Source: Diadema setosum (lineage: Eukaryota; Echinodermata; Echinoidea; Diadematoida; Diadematidae). From it: a stretch of 64,000 nt of DNA. The stretch covers positions 13,995,327 through 14,059,326 of the forward strand of contig NC_092697.1 of assembly GCF_964275005.1 (NCBI RefSeq), read 5' to 3'. A program made the translations under genes and the position numbers. The notes beneath the pieces were generated by a model, which ran no database searches, had not been told where the DNA came from, and saw only the letters and a program-made list of their open reading frames with translations. Of the stretch, positions 43,019-56,800 are shown one piece after another (positions within the stretch are counted from its first letter, which is position 1; every line of letters begins with the position of its first letter).

Positions 43019-43165
43019 AAGGACTGATAAAGGAGGAGGAGGAAGAGGAGGATCACGAGCAAGGAGGAGGGATGAGGAGGAAGAGGAGGAGGAAGAGGAG
43101 GAAGAGGAAGAACGAGGAGCAGGAGGAGGAAGAGGAGGAGCAAGAGGAGGAGGAGGAGGAAGATG
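42884..43165. repeat. Polypurine GAGGA/GAAGA tract
   Basis: About 280 bp of almost pure purine on the plus strand with few interruptions. Poly-Glu, poly-Arg, poly-Ser and poly-Leu frames on the two strands come from the repeat. A purer (GAA)n tract follows at 43782-43876. Confidence 0.9.
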
Positions 43166-43781
43166 AAGAGTCGTGGACGTGGACGTCCAGGACAGTACAG
43201 TATATATCAATTAGGGCCTATAGTACGCGTGGTATTGGTAGTGAGAACAGTATGCATTGGAAAGAGGAAGAGAACATGATCAAATTAACAATGACACTAT
43301 AATACATGATGCATTCCTTTACAAGTTTGCTTTTTACTCTTGTAGTCCCAAATAACTTCCTGCGACTTTGCACGAGAAGGGACTTGGGAGGTTTCAATTC
43401 AGTTAAATGCAAGTATATTTACATTTTTAGACAAAACATAATAACATCAGTCATTACATTTCATTTTTTATTATCATATATCACAAAGGAATAACATTGT
43501 GAAAGGAACAAAGTGTACAACAATGATTGTGAAACATTATATCATATCAGTACCGTGAAATGTCGAAACATCATAGTGTGATAAATCACCAGAGAACAAT
43601 GGTATTTAGGAAAAACGGGGACACGCTCAAAAGATATTGCTTGTGATTAAAAGAAAAAGTGCTGATATATAACTGGTTTGAAAGTACACCATTGTTATCA
43701 CCACAACAAGACAACAGGAGAGACTACAATAGTATACAACCAAATTGAGCGACCTGCAGAAGCATATCGAGAAGTGTAGCT

Positions 43782-43820
43782 GTGGAGGAAGAAGAAGAAG
43801 AAAAGAAGAAGAAGAAGAAT

Positions 43821-43851
<31 letters not shown>

Positions 43852-43876
43852 AAGAAGAAGAAGAAGAAGAAGAAGA
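43782..43876. repeat. (GAA)n microsatellite
   Basis: About 30 GAA units with three small interruptions near the start; pure for the last 55 bases or so. Confidence 0.9.
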
Positions 43877-43899
43877 AAGGAAATGTGGAAATGAAAGAC

Positions 43900-45592
43900 A
43901 GCTAGGTATAACTGCATCGAGCGGGCCTGATTTGATGGTAGCAATAGGGCCTATACAGCAAAAACATTAGGAACTCGAGTCATGTCAAACCATCTGTAAG
44001 TGAAAGAAATGTTAATAAACAAATAAACATGCTCCGCAAAGCCATATACACTTTGTAATCCTTTTGCATCTCAACTACAAACAAACACCATCTCAATCTC
44101 CTCCCAGATCTACTCCTCCCAGACTTTGAGGCGGATCCAGGAATTCCACGCCTTTAAAAAGGGGGGTGCGCCCGCCCCCCCCCCCCCCCCCTCCCCAAGA
44201 TCAGCCACTGAGACTGCCATCTATGACACAAATATAGCTATCCTCCTTGTATTAATTGTGTATTAACATTCTGAGAGCTAATAAAATATATTTTCCTTCA
44301 TTTATATCATTATATTTACATGAATCACACTAAACATTGCGTCACTATCGTTTCTGGTGTTTCATCGTGTGTGAGTCATGCAGTATCTTCGCAAGAGGAA
44401 AAAGAATCTGCACCCAAGTCCTATGAATTATCTGCACACACTCAGATCAGGGGTCAATAGTACATCCTCAAATCGGCAATAAGCATCGATAAGGCCGATT
44501 GTTGCCGAAAATTTCCGTGTAATTCTGAAGAGTAACGTTTTATGAGCGCCTGACGCTTGGCGTCGCTACGTAATTATAAATCAGTTAAAAAATCAGTACT
44601 GTGATAATGATGAATAAATTTAAAGTCCATTATTTTTGAATGACATATTATAAAATCAATTTATACTTCAGTTGTATGATTACGGTACTTGCATCACTAT
44701 CAAGTGTAATGTAAAATAAATAAATAAGACAAACTCCTGGATGTACGATCTAACTTCTAGACTGGTGCCTTTTATTTCTCGTAAACTCCGTAAGCTTTCT
44801 TCTTCGTTGGTTCATATGACAGCGAGACTGCAAAAATCATATACCAATCTTTTAGGTTGTAAACACGCGCGCTGCTCAATTACGGAAGTACATTTACTTG
44901 TACCAGGGAGGTTTCCTCCAAGAGTTCTGTGGTCTCCTCTCACCTCCCTGCTTAACTGTACCAAAGATCGATCGTACACTCAATTTGCTTGTATCGTACT
45001 TCGCTTCGGCTCACCCTGGCCCGGCGCGCCCCGGTTGTGGTCCTCAAGGAGTGCGCTGAACAGAAAATTGGACGCTGCGCTGGCGTTCCACGCCCGCCCA
45101 CGCCTCAGGGCCCATCTACTAGCTACTGCACCAAGCATGTCGCTTTCGCTACCGTCGCTCTCGCTACCATCCCCGCCGCGCCGGCCGGCCGCGGTTGTTC
45201 AGGAGTCTGACTGCCTCTAGATGAGCTAGCTGGTCTGAGCTGAATACCCCACCACGCGCAGCGCAGCCAGCCCAGGCTAAAAGCCCAGGCCGGGATGGAC
45301 AAGAACAGGGCCTAGGCGGCCAAGCCTGCATGTATCTAGGATCCTAATTGACCGTGGAAAAGCAAGTTGCCTTCGGAACAGTTTATGTTAGAGTAGCACA
45401 CCTGCCTTTACAAACCCCGGCGCGGGGCGCTGTACACACGTATTGGGGTCGCTGCTGCGCTGCGGTTAACCTGCCTTCTGACTCTGCTCTGAGATCTGTA
45501 AATCGAAATAGAATGTCTTACTGTTACGTGAGTGTTAGTGTAGAGTGATCGAATGGCAGCAAGCAAGAGGAAGTCTTCCCAAATCTTCAAAC
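43900..45592. other. Region upstream of FANCC, no recognised gene
   Basis: It contains a poly-C tract at about 44176-44192 and a locally GC-rich block (about 45000-45320) that could belong to the FANCC promoter. No TATA box or initiator stands out. Open frames here (44741-45220) resemble no family and are not supported by splice signals. Confidence 0.35.
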
Positions 45593-45630
45593 ATGTCGAA
45601 CAAACAAGGCCCTGGTGTCCCTGTCTCTGA
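45553..45630 (+). promoter_or_regulatory. Upstream ORF overlapping the FANCC start
   Basis: An ATG at 45553, 40 nt before the FANCC ATG and in another frame, opens 25 codons and stops at 45628-45630, 35 nt beyond the FANCC start. Its context is moderate (C at -3, G at +4). If the transcript begins upstream of it, ribosomes using this ATG would pass over the main start, which would lower FANCC translation. Confidence 0.4.
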
Positions 45631-45781
45631 CGAGAATTTCTTATTTTGGTTGAACAAAGCTACAGAATGGAGTTCGCCAACAAGAAAGGAGTCGAGTGTC
45701 ATGATGGACGATGTATCTCGCCATGCAGATGAACTTCGGCAATTTCTGTCGGCTCTGCACGACAACTATCTCAAAAAATAT
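45593..45781 (+). CDS. FANCC: FANCC exon 1 with start codon
   Basis: The exon encodes 63 residues starting MSNKQGPGVPVSDENFLFW and ends LHDNYLKKY at a GTAAGG donor. The F-W pair and following helix match the human N-terminus. A GTG-started extension exists upstream in frame (45545), but the ATG at 45593 has better context. An overlapping out-of-frame ATG at 45553 opens a 25-codon reading frame that ends at 45630. Confidence 0.8.
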
Positions 45782-47775
45782 GTAAGGGCAAGGTTGCAGG
45801 TTCTTTATGTTTATGCATCATTGTAAATTTTGTATAAGAACAAGTTAAGCCCCTCCAAAAGGTCATGAATACGGCATAAACTTGTCATACATTGTGTAGA
45901 GTGTTCTACTACTAATGTATCTATCTCACTGACCCTACTAATGTTGTAGAGTACTAGGCTCTAGAACACGTCTATAAGTATTTGCATTTTTTTACACCAC
46001 ATTAGACTGTCATCAGAGATGCCAAGTTCCAAATTTTTTTTTTTTTCCCATGAGATTTTCATGACTCGGCATCCTTGGCGCGGGCGCATGCGTGCGAGCG
46101 AGGGAGCGAAGCAACCGAGCGGGGGGTCAGGAGCACGGTACGGAGCGGAGCTTTTTCAATTTTTAGCTCTTAATGGTGCGATCTGGTTCATACTTAAAGA
46201 GTATTTATTTTTTACTCATTTTGAAAGACAAAATGGATATACCTTCAATTGCAACTATCACGTTAATCCTTTGACCTACGCTCCTGATGCATGAGAAAAA
46301 TGGGTGCCATGCGTGAGATCGTGAGACGGACCGTAAATGCGTGGGTCTCACGCAGAATGCATGAGACGAGCTGTGTCATGAGTTTGCAATTCGAATCTAA
46401 ATTTAAAGTAAGTTACTGAAAAAGTGAATTATTTTCGTGCGACTAATTTTTTGCGCTTGACTGCGTATGAAAAGTTTTGATATTTTAATTCCGTGGAATC
46501 AAGACATCAACTACTGGAACAAATGGCAAGCAAAAGTATTCGCATGCTTTTATTTTTGCGCTAGCTTCTGGTTGCACAAAAATTTCAACACCGCAAAAAT
46601 TTCCACTTTTACAGTACTGACTACTGTTTAGTTGTAATTCTCATTCCACACAGCAAATGACAATGATTGTCCTGTTGTTGTAGACTGTTTTGCAAGGATC
46701 ATCAGTTTGTTTCTTTGTGGTCTATGCCAAAGATAAGTCTGGTTCCAATTTTACAGTTTGTAGACATATTAAAAGTCAAAAGGGACTAGAGGTCTAGAAA
46801 ATGTAAATATTGCAACAGCTGTTTAATCCAGACAGTTGCTAGAACCCTGTGGTAGATGTTTTATTCAATGTTCCTTTACAATAATTTGTTCACTTTCCTC
46901 AAAATTGTTCAATTTTTCAGATGATCTGCTAACTCTTCTTTCATTTCACAGAATGGACAGACTTTTATGTCCTGTCCCCAATTAATTTTGCCCATTCTAC
47001 ACCACCCTACCTAATTTATGTAGCTTATGCACGGATGCACCCACGAAGGCACGTTTGGCAAGTGATGGGGTGGGGGGGGGGCATATTATAAGGAAGTCTT
47101 GCTCACAGAATTTCTTCCTTCTATGAGAAAAATTTTACAAGGACTAACTCATGATTGGCCCTAGTTCAGCTAATCCCCATCATAACACAGATGTTTGATT
47201 GAATGCGACTGTCATTTTATTATGCAGGAGAGTGTCATGGCTGTGTTGAAGAGGTTTCCAAAATTGGGCCATCTGCTGGGCAAGCTGTGTATGTGTCAAT
47301 ATCTTATAACCCATGGTGAGTCATGTATTATACACCACATGAAGCAGCGTAGCTCATCTGTTACCCACATGGTACACAAAAAGAGTAATTCAAATGTATA
47401 CACCATGAACAAGTGTATTTACACCAGAATTACACCAAGAATGTGTCAAGAAAAGGGACATGTTGCTTTGCTTATAGAGATTTTGTTTTTACAGTGACAA
47501 TAAAGACAGTATATCTGGAAAAAGACTATCCCGGCCCTGTTTTATCAAAAGATATGATCGATTATAAATTTCCTTAACACACGGGCTGCCATAGACTTAT
47601 GATAGAAGTCAACTATGTAATCAATTACCGTATAACTCTTCATAAAACAGGGCTCATGTATATTAAGTTAAGTGTGGATTTCTTTGAAGAGAAGTTATTT
47701 CTGTGGAAGTTATGTATTTGAAGAATAAGTTTACAGGTATAAAAATGTGTGGTTCAACTGCATTGTGGAATTATG

Positions 47776-47809
<34 letters not shown>

Positions 47810-50800
47810 CAGCACTCTGTAGTGATATAGTACCGGTACTGCTAGGAAAATTATAGACCTCATTTCTATACCAGCATACATAAAACACAGTATATTTGAG
47901 TCAAAGGTATGAAAATTAGAATTGTATGTAACTTTCACAAAAAGTCCACAAGTTCAGTGGCACAAGTTAATGATTTCCTTTCATGGCACAACATTTTTTA
48001 CATGCATTTTTGCATGGTACACTGTATGTTGGTACAATTATACCTTTGCTCACTGCCAAGTTACATGCATGGGACTTTAATACACTGATGCATTATTCTT
48101 TGCTACTTTATGGTGGTCACTTTTTATGCTGGCAGTACTTAAATTCTTCTAATCTCCTCTCTGAAATATGTGTAGAATTCAAGATATTTGGTGATAGGGC
48201 TCTTGCAAGAAAAAAAAAAAAGCAGCACCAGCATTGTGGAATAATCTCCCCAGAAATAGTAGAAACGTTACAGATTGTGATTAGCTAAAAACTCACCTTT
48301 TTGATAATAAATTGTTGATGATGTTATTGTTGATTGACACTTTATACTCTTGTTTTACTAAAAATATACACATGATGAGAGACTTATCATGTGTTGCTAA
48401 CAACTGGGTGGTATGTGTGTTAATTTTTGCAGATCCACTAATCTGCAGCCAGCTCCTTCGATGTGTCCAACTGTTTAGAGTGGATGGTCCCCAGGGCAAG
48501 ATTGAAAGCAAGGCAAAGGAATGGGCTGAGGTAAATATGTATGGGTCAGCTATAGCAGTTTCAGGAATGTACATGTAGATGGCATTTTGGGGGGCAAATT
48601 ATGGCCAAAATGTGGTCAGACAAAAGACAGAATGGCATCAACTTTACATTTGATTTACAGTGGGGGCACCCTTTTGGTTTCACTAAGATATGGGCAAGGT
48701 ATAGTTGCCACATGTGTGTTTGATTACTTGTAGTTTTATATCTGTTCTAGATAGTGGACACACCAGTTGAGATGGATATGCATAAGTTTGATTGTTTAGT
48801 AACCTCTTCCTGTCTCATCATGCCCTCTTGTTTCTGTGTTGACCGGATCGATCATGGTGTTGCAGGATGCGTATCGCAGTGAAACAAAGTTAAAGGCATA
48901 ATTTACCATTTGCAGAAGAAACAAAAACCCAGCATTAATGCTTTAAAATAGTTCTAAAATGTGAGTCCGGGATAGCACAGCCACTGTAAAAATGTAAATC
49001 CGTATAATCGATGTTAAGGTATTGTTAAATACACAAAATGTGAACAATAGTTAAAATAAAAATGTTTCCAGACTAAATTATCTACAGTTATAGTTTAATA
49101 AGAAAAGCACTGATATCTCCTCATATTTTAAGCTTTATTGCAAAAAACATGGTAGGGTGTTATGTGACACAACAGACCTACACGTAAGCATCAAATGTGA
49201 TATCTTGAACATTTTTCAAATCACTGCCCCCAGAGGTAAACAGGACCTTTAGACCTTTAATTCCCAACCTGGTGGATTTATGGTAAATTCTGTACCAACT
49301 TTTGTCCGCAGTCACAGATACGCCTCACACTGGGTCTCCACAAGCAGCAGCAGCACCCGAGCTCGGCCGTCGCTGAAGCAGTCAGCTACACCCCACTTGA
49401 GTTTAACGTGCTGTCGACAGACATGGTAAAGCTGAACTTTAACCCCTTCTGTGCCAGGAATTTTGGACGTTTTGCACTTACAGGGTTTTCCACGCCAGTC
49501 AAAGTACATAGAAGGGTTAATCTGCAGAGGCAGTTAAATTCAGAGAGACGTATTATTTGCTTTGGAATGATTTGACAGTTAAAACCCAAGAATCAGTTTT
49601 AAAAATCGGTTTCTTTTTTTTTTTCTGAAGATGACAGTCTTAAATAGTTACCACATCATATATTCATGAAAATATAAATAAGACAACTAGGCAAACATCA
49701 AACTTTTGATATTGAAATCATTCAAGCAAATTTTAATATGACAAAATATATTCATCAGATATTGTTAAACACACTCAAAATCATTATGATTGAACATTAA
49801 ATTCTTTACTTTCTGAAGAATGTTATCCTTTATTGTAAGCAATGGAATAAAGTGTGAATCTTTTCAAATATATTACCATATCATGAGCAAGGTAGAGCTT
49901 TAGTTAGTATCACTGACTTCAACCATATGATTTAGTCTGTTCCTGTTTGTGTTGTCCTGTCCAATGTCAGATATCTGTGTATACTACCAGTGATATGTAT
50001 ATGTTATTTTTTTATAGTTACTGTTGGGGGGTTTTTATTTCACTTCTAGCTAGTCTCATCAATTGAAAGAGACCTTGAATTCCTGGTGAAGCAACAGCAG
50101 CAATGCTTGTTAGGGTAAGTGAAAAACTAGATGAGTTTTGACATTGTGAATTGATGGAAAGCAATTTATGTCAAATCCAAATCCAGTAATTCAAAAGACA
50201 TTTTGATATTGCAAAATTCCCACATTTTCAGTTGCTGTGATGTACTTTAAATCACATGCAGAAAGTCTGTTCAAATTCCTCAATGCAATGTGCCCTTGGT
50301 TGATAGTAAAAGCAGTGTTGTCCAAGAGTACTGTAGGCTTCAGTAAAAGCTCTATCTCATGAATGTTTATATCCATTGACGTCTTGGTGATATGGTATGT
50401 TTGGAGAATATGACACACCATGGCATACAGTACTGCAGAGATGAATATGAAATCATAACAAACCCAAAACAAATTGTAAAGGATGAAATGTTATAGTATC
50501 AAATGGAAAGAATAAGCAATGTGATTCATGACACACTGCATGAGTGGCAGGATGATATTTTTGGAACTTTGATAGAATTAGGATAAAGTTTGACATAATT
50601 ATGTTTAACAAAGGGAAGAGTCAGAGAAGGAAAAAAATATGATAAAGATGAAGTTGACAGATTTTTAGTGAGTTTCCTTTAAGTGCATGATAATGTCAAA
50701 ATCCATTGCAAGTCATTTAAAATCTATTCAGGCAAAAATGCCATCAACAAAAAGGGTCTCTGTGATGGTTTTATTTGGAACTCTTCAATTAATTTTTTTT

Positions 50801-53800
50801 TCATTCTCTAGACTTCAACCACAGGGGGCCAGTCTGCAGAAGTTGTGCGGTCTCTGCCTCCCTCTCCTGGCCATGCCTTCCTCCAAGAGGCTGGTGGAAC
50901 ACCTCCTCCGGCTCCACCCACAATCTCAGGCAGATGGCCTCACCGACCTCTTCCTGGAGCGAGTCACACAGACACAGGCATCGGCGTACGGTAAAGATTA
51001 CACAGGAGGTGAGTCTCTTGAGAAATTTGGCTAAATATTTGCCATGCACTGTTCTTGGAAGTGGAGAGATCATTTGTATTTGGATAATTTCTTAAAGAAT
51101 TCCGTATTCAGATAACATAGATGCATAATGGTGATTAGGAAACCATTACAATTGATACTGCAGAATTAAGATTTTCCTTTCATTCCCACATACTGTATAC
51201 GCTATAATTTTCGCGTACATAAATTTTCGTGAATTGCCGCTGTCACACATTTTCGCGAGTGGTTAAATTCGCGATTGGGGGACCAGAGAAAATATGAAGT
51301 GGCAAAGAAAGTGTGAATTTTCAACTTACTAGCAAATAAGAATGATACTAGTTATACACTGCATGAAAAAAACTTACCAAACTCTGCGAACTAGTAAGTT
51401 AGAATTCAACAGTTTTGAAGTGGTTAAGTCCATCGCGCTAGATTTCTGACGAGTGGTCCCCTTGCGATACAGGCGCGGTGGAGCACCCCAATTTGCATCT
51501 TATTATCGCCCCGTTCTATTTGAATTTCCAACGGGCATCCACGGCTGCCCGAAACTGTGTGCATGAAAAGTCAAATCTTTACCTTCTCCTTGTGCCGCTA
51601 TGCGTGCCGCTAGTAAACTCAAACTTCCCACACTATCTAAGTTTTTAAAAACCTTCCTTTTGATGAAAAAATTATGAAATTTGCTGCACTAGAACTTGAG
51701 ATATTAAAGCGTTTTGAAAATCACCTCTCGCAAAACATGCTCTCTGTTTTTTTCCGACTGGACTATGGCCGGGCTCCAATGTGTCCGAAATTGGCAGCAT
51801 AAGTTTATCAGGCCTCAATCCATATATGGTGAAAGTCTTCGCTTGGTTCCACCTGTACTTTTTGAGAAATCAACATGTTTCTACAGGGTTTGGAATAGAA
51901 AATTGTAGTAAGCGAAACAATTGAAAATGACGTCATTTCTTTTCCCATAATATTGGGCATGCGTGGTACGTGAGATTCAGGATTTCGTGCTCATTGTTGG
52001 TTTGCATGTGACGCAGTCAATTTTGCTGAGTGTCGCACGGCGGTGACTGCTGAGCTGCTGCCGCGCACGCTGCATGCAGCAAAGCGTTGTGTGTGCTGTG
52101 ACATGCAACGCTACAGTCACGCGATTATATATACATGGGACCGACCTGTACACTTTGCGTTCATGTCATTTTTGACATCACCTTCTGTTTTTTTCCGACA
52201 CAACCATGGCCGGGAATATTACGGTATGACATTTAAAATGCAAGCAGATAAATAAATTTCAGTGTACTTTGTTCGAATGGCGCTTTGGTTCCGCAATCAC
52301 ACTTCGTGAATTTTAGGATGATTTTCGAGGCATATTTTTGGTAATTTTGCTCGCGAGGTTTTCGCTAAAATTTCACATTTTATCATTGTCAAATTCTTTA
52401 ATATGTTATACAGTATGTGCATATTCAGACATGTTTTCAAATTCAAACTAACTCAATTTTAATCCGAAAATAGGTTTCCTTAAATTGTTATTAGCTTGAG
52501 AAGTTGTTTACTTTTTCTCAACTACGCGAGTACATGTTGTTTACTTTATGCAAATGAGGCTCGGCTGCCGATGGATTTCTGCGAGATAATTAGGGTGCTC
52601 CACCGCGCCTGGATAATGGATTGGCTCTCTAACACTCGTATGTAGACGTGGACGTGCGTAAACAAGCTTAGCCAGTATGGTCTGTTCGGTAAGCCGTGAC
52701 ATGGTATACTAGTACTGAAATGTTCGTATCATCAAGGCAAGGGATTCATTTTGGAAGGTAATATTTTCGCGTGTTGTTAATTTCGCGAATAGCTCCCGAC
52801 TCGCGAAATTTGCGAAAATAAAACCCCCGCGAAATATATAGCGTATACAGTATTGGGAGACAAGGTGTAGAACGTGATAAAGATAGCTTTAGACACAATG
52901 GAGAATAGGATTGCAACAAATTTATGATGCTCTTGCCTCTCAGACAAGATATTTGATGTATAGATCAATGGACAGTAATGCATTTTTTTTTTATGCCTCC
53001 GCCACGAAGTGGTGCCGGAGGCATTATGTTTTCGGGTTGTCCGTCCGTCCGTAATGAATTTTGTGGACAAGGTAACTATCGAAACCTGTTGAGGTATCCT
53101 AATGAAACTTGGCATGTATGTGTATTAGGGGGTGAAGTTGTGCCTATCAACTTTTGGGTGCACATGCTCAAGGTCAAAGGTCAAAAGGTCAAGGTAAAAT
53201 ACATAAAATTTCACTATTTCCACCATATCTATTGAATTCCTGAAGATATTTTCTTGAAACTTAGTGTATACATGTATTACCCAATTAAGATTCTCTGGTG
53301 AAAGTTTGGGTAATGAGGTCAAAGGTCAAAGGTCAAACGGTCAGGGTCAAATACATAACATTTCACTATTTCCACCATATCTATTGAATGCCTGAAGATA
53401 TTTTCTTGAAACTTAGTGTATACATGTATTACCCAATTACGATTCTCTGGTGAAAGTTTGGCTCATGAGGTCAAAGGTCAAAAGGTCAAGTAAAAATATT
53501 AAAACTTCTTTTTTTTCTCCGTACCTTGGAAAATTGTTCAAGGTATCTTCATGGAACATAGTATATACATGTACTGACTGGAAGTGATTATCTAGAGAAT
53601 GTAGGGTTCATGGGGTCAAAGGTCAGGGGTCAAAGGTCAAGTGCAAGACTTCAAAATTTTACTATTACCCTCATATTTATGCAATGCCAGCAGGGTTATT
53701 TTTTTACACTTGGTGTATGCGTGTGTAACCTAATAGAAATTCTCTGGAAAGTTTTTTTTTTCTTCTTTTTTTGCCTCAAAGGTCAAAAGGTCAAAGATCA

Positions 53801-56800
53801 AGTGAAAGTGCTCAACTAACTTTTTCTTCCATATCTGGGAAGTGGCTCAAGTTATCTTGAAACTTAGTACATATTATGCATGTTCTACCTGAAAGTAATT
53901 ATCTTATGAATTTTAGGGTCAAGGGCCAGATGAAAATGGTAACAAATTACTATTCAATTCAGAAATTGCACTTTTTCTCCACACCTGTACCTTGAAAATT
54001 ACTCAATGCCTAAATGTATGAATGGGTCAAAGTCAAGGTAAAGTCCTTAAATCCCTAGATACATGCTCTCCTATTCATCCAATTAAACCTAGGTCAAGGA
54101 AGGTGAACATTCAACACATTTGTGACAAACTTGTCATTTCAATATTTTGCCAATTTTGTGAAAATGTAATCACACATTGTCCACATGTACTATCTAGACC
54201 TATTGGGAAAATCATGCATTATGGCGGAGGCATACCAGTCGCCAAAGCGACATTTCTAGTTTTACAACTGCTTGATTTACGAAGGATATGACAATATCAT
54301 GGGCTCAGAAACAAATTCAAACCATCTGTATATAAATATGAAAGCCAATCTGTTGGAATGTGACTCCTCAATGTACCTCCACACGGAGATAGGATTGAGT
54401 CGGGTCAGTAATCTGGTGACTGAATTGGATCAGGTGTGTTCTGTGACTAGCTTGTACTCTGATCTATGCCAATGTCTTATTTGAGTCAATGTAACAGCAA
54501 TTTTTTGAATTGTTTTCGTGTGCAATAGAGTGGAATCTTGCCTATGAGAGCATGGTGTCCCTGTGGCTGAAGTATCTGCCAGCAGTGGAGCAAGAAATCT
54601 TCCTTCTTCTTAGGGCTGCCGTCTGCTGTGATCCTCTTCTGGGCCGGCAAGATGCCTTAGCTCTCATTAATTCAAGGGGACTGGTGAGAGAGTCTATTTC
54701 CTTTCATATTTTAGTATAGCAGAAACCTTGCTTTATCAGTGACACTTGATGTGTGAGGAGTATGCCGCATAGATTTTGAGCAGTCTTTGATTGATCGAGT
54801 TATGGGGGAAAAAACACTTTGCAGTTTACGACATACAATTTGACAGAGAAAATTAAATGTCAGAAAAATTTTTCATGCAGGATTAGAGTTGTATCTATCC
54901 TCTGAAACATAGCTTGTTTGAAGTTCTGCCAAAAGGTAGCTGTAAACCTATAGCAATGAGATGTGTACATATGAATATGGAGAGAGTTTTGTGTTACAAT
55001 ATGTTTTGATAGTTCACATTATCGTCATTCAAATGACACATTTTTTTAAAACCAGAATGTATTTCTCTGAAAGGCCATTCTCAATCTGATTGCTGTATCA
55101 ATATTGTATTTCACAATACCTTTTACGTCAATGCTTTCCCCTTTATTTTATCTAGGCAAGAGCGTGTGCTGAGAATAGGGTGTTATATCAGACAGTAGAC
55201 TCCTGCATCCAGCAGGTTCTTTGGCAGACAGATGGCAGTCAGCATGTTATGACATTCCTGCATATGTTTCAAGTTGCTGTAAATGAGGCTGTCAACAGTA
55301 CATCACAGGTATGTTACAATCCCCATACTAAACACAAAAATGTCCTTTTGCAATACTACCCACATTCATTTTATTTAGATATTTAATGTTCTGAATTGTT
55401 GAACAATTCAGTAAATATTTAAGTTTAGTTTCATGGTCATATTTAAAGATTTTGTAGCAATTTTGTGATTAAGAGTGGATTGTTCCCTAGCAAATTGAGA
55501 AAACAATGGAAGAGATTTACCAATACCAAATAATGAGTATATTCACTTTAAACAATGGATTTACTCTTAATCTCACTGAAGATGTGTAATTTTGGGTGAT
55601 TTTTTTTCTTGTTCTCATATTAGGACTCATTGAAAATCTAAATAGCTTTGAGGTAGTATGACAGGCATACAGTACTCAGAAGAATGGAATAACTGTATGA
55701 CAATGTTAGTTATGTAACTTATGTTTCACCTTTACTTCATTTGTACTATGACTTTTTTTGTAGTTTGTTATTGTTGCTTGATATTTCTGTGCAACTGATC
55801 CACTGGCATGAAGTTTCAATGGTAATTTTGGCCACTTGTGGAGTCAGATGCATTCTAATTCATCATTCTCATCTTCTACAAAAAGTATTATTAATGTGTC
55901 ATCTCACTCCCCCGCCCCCATCTTTGATATAGGCTTCAATCCACAGATTGTTTCCACAGCGACTCCTCCCACTCGTCAATTTACTGGCAGTGGAACCAGC
56001 AGGTAAAGACATAGGGCAATTAAAGCAGTGGTTTATGTTCATACTCTCTTGTAAGTCTGACAGCATGACATCAGGGTCTGATATTTGTCCGCCCTTTAAT
56101 CGTTTGAATGAAGATATTCGTTTTCAGCAGTGAAGGCACAAATTCATGATTAACACTGAAGCATCTCCATATTAAATTGACATTAAATATATGTATATAT
56201 ATTCATAAAATAAATCATAATTATAGCTTCTCCTTACTAGGTAGTCATATGTGTTTGTATGTGTGAGATAACAGTAATCTTAAAAGGAAATAAAAATAAA
56301 GACCGGAGAAATGCTGCTATGCAAATTTTTGGACATAGACATTTGTCAAGGAATGACTTTATTGATACTTCAACAATGCACCACAGTGCACACTTAACAT
56401 GGTTACACAACCAAGTTCACATTATGGCGATGAAAATGATGACACTGATGACACTGATTTTATAGGGATGATGACGATGATGGTTGTCATGGTAATAATG
56501 TTGACAGCAATGATAGTGATGATGATGATCTTTGTGTTGTTATGATTGTCATGACAGTGTTCAAGATGACAGAGGTAATTGTGACGATGATGGTGATGGT
56601 GATGGTGATGGTGATAGTGATAATGATGGTGATGAGGAGGATGATGATGATGAAGATGGTGATGGTGATGAGGAGAATGAGGATGAGGATGATGATGATG
56701 GTGATGATGATGAGGAGGATGAGGATGATGATGATGGTGATGATGAGGAGGAGGATGAGGATGATGATGAACACTATCTAATCTAAATGCAAGTAATCTT

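Noticed and set aside
42745-43302. Long Ser/Leu/Pro-rich and Glu/Arg-rich open frames on both strands
   Set aside because: They come from the polypurine repeat, which has few stop codons in any frame. There is no start context, splice signal or family match.
44741-45220. 159-residue open frame upstream of FANCC
   Set aside because: No recognisable domain and no splice support; it lies in a GC-rich block where stops are rare by chance.
44989-45230. Possible histone, snRNA or 5S gene in the GC-rich block
   Set aside because: I compared it by eye with H3, H4, U1, U6 and 5S sequences and found no match.
53160-54060. CRISPR-like appearance of regularly spaced repeats
   Set aside because: The spacers are themselves repeated units, the DNA is eukaryotic and intronic, and there are no cas genes. 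It is a minisatellite.
56487-56786. Poly-Asp/Glu and poly-Ile/Thr open frames
   Set aside because: Products of the GAT microsatellite in a FANCC intron.
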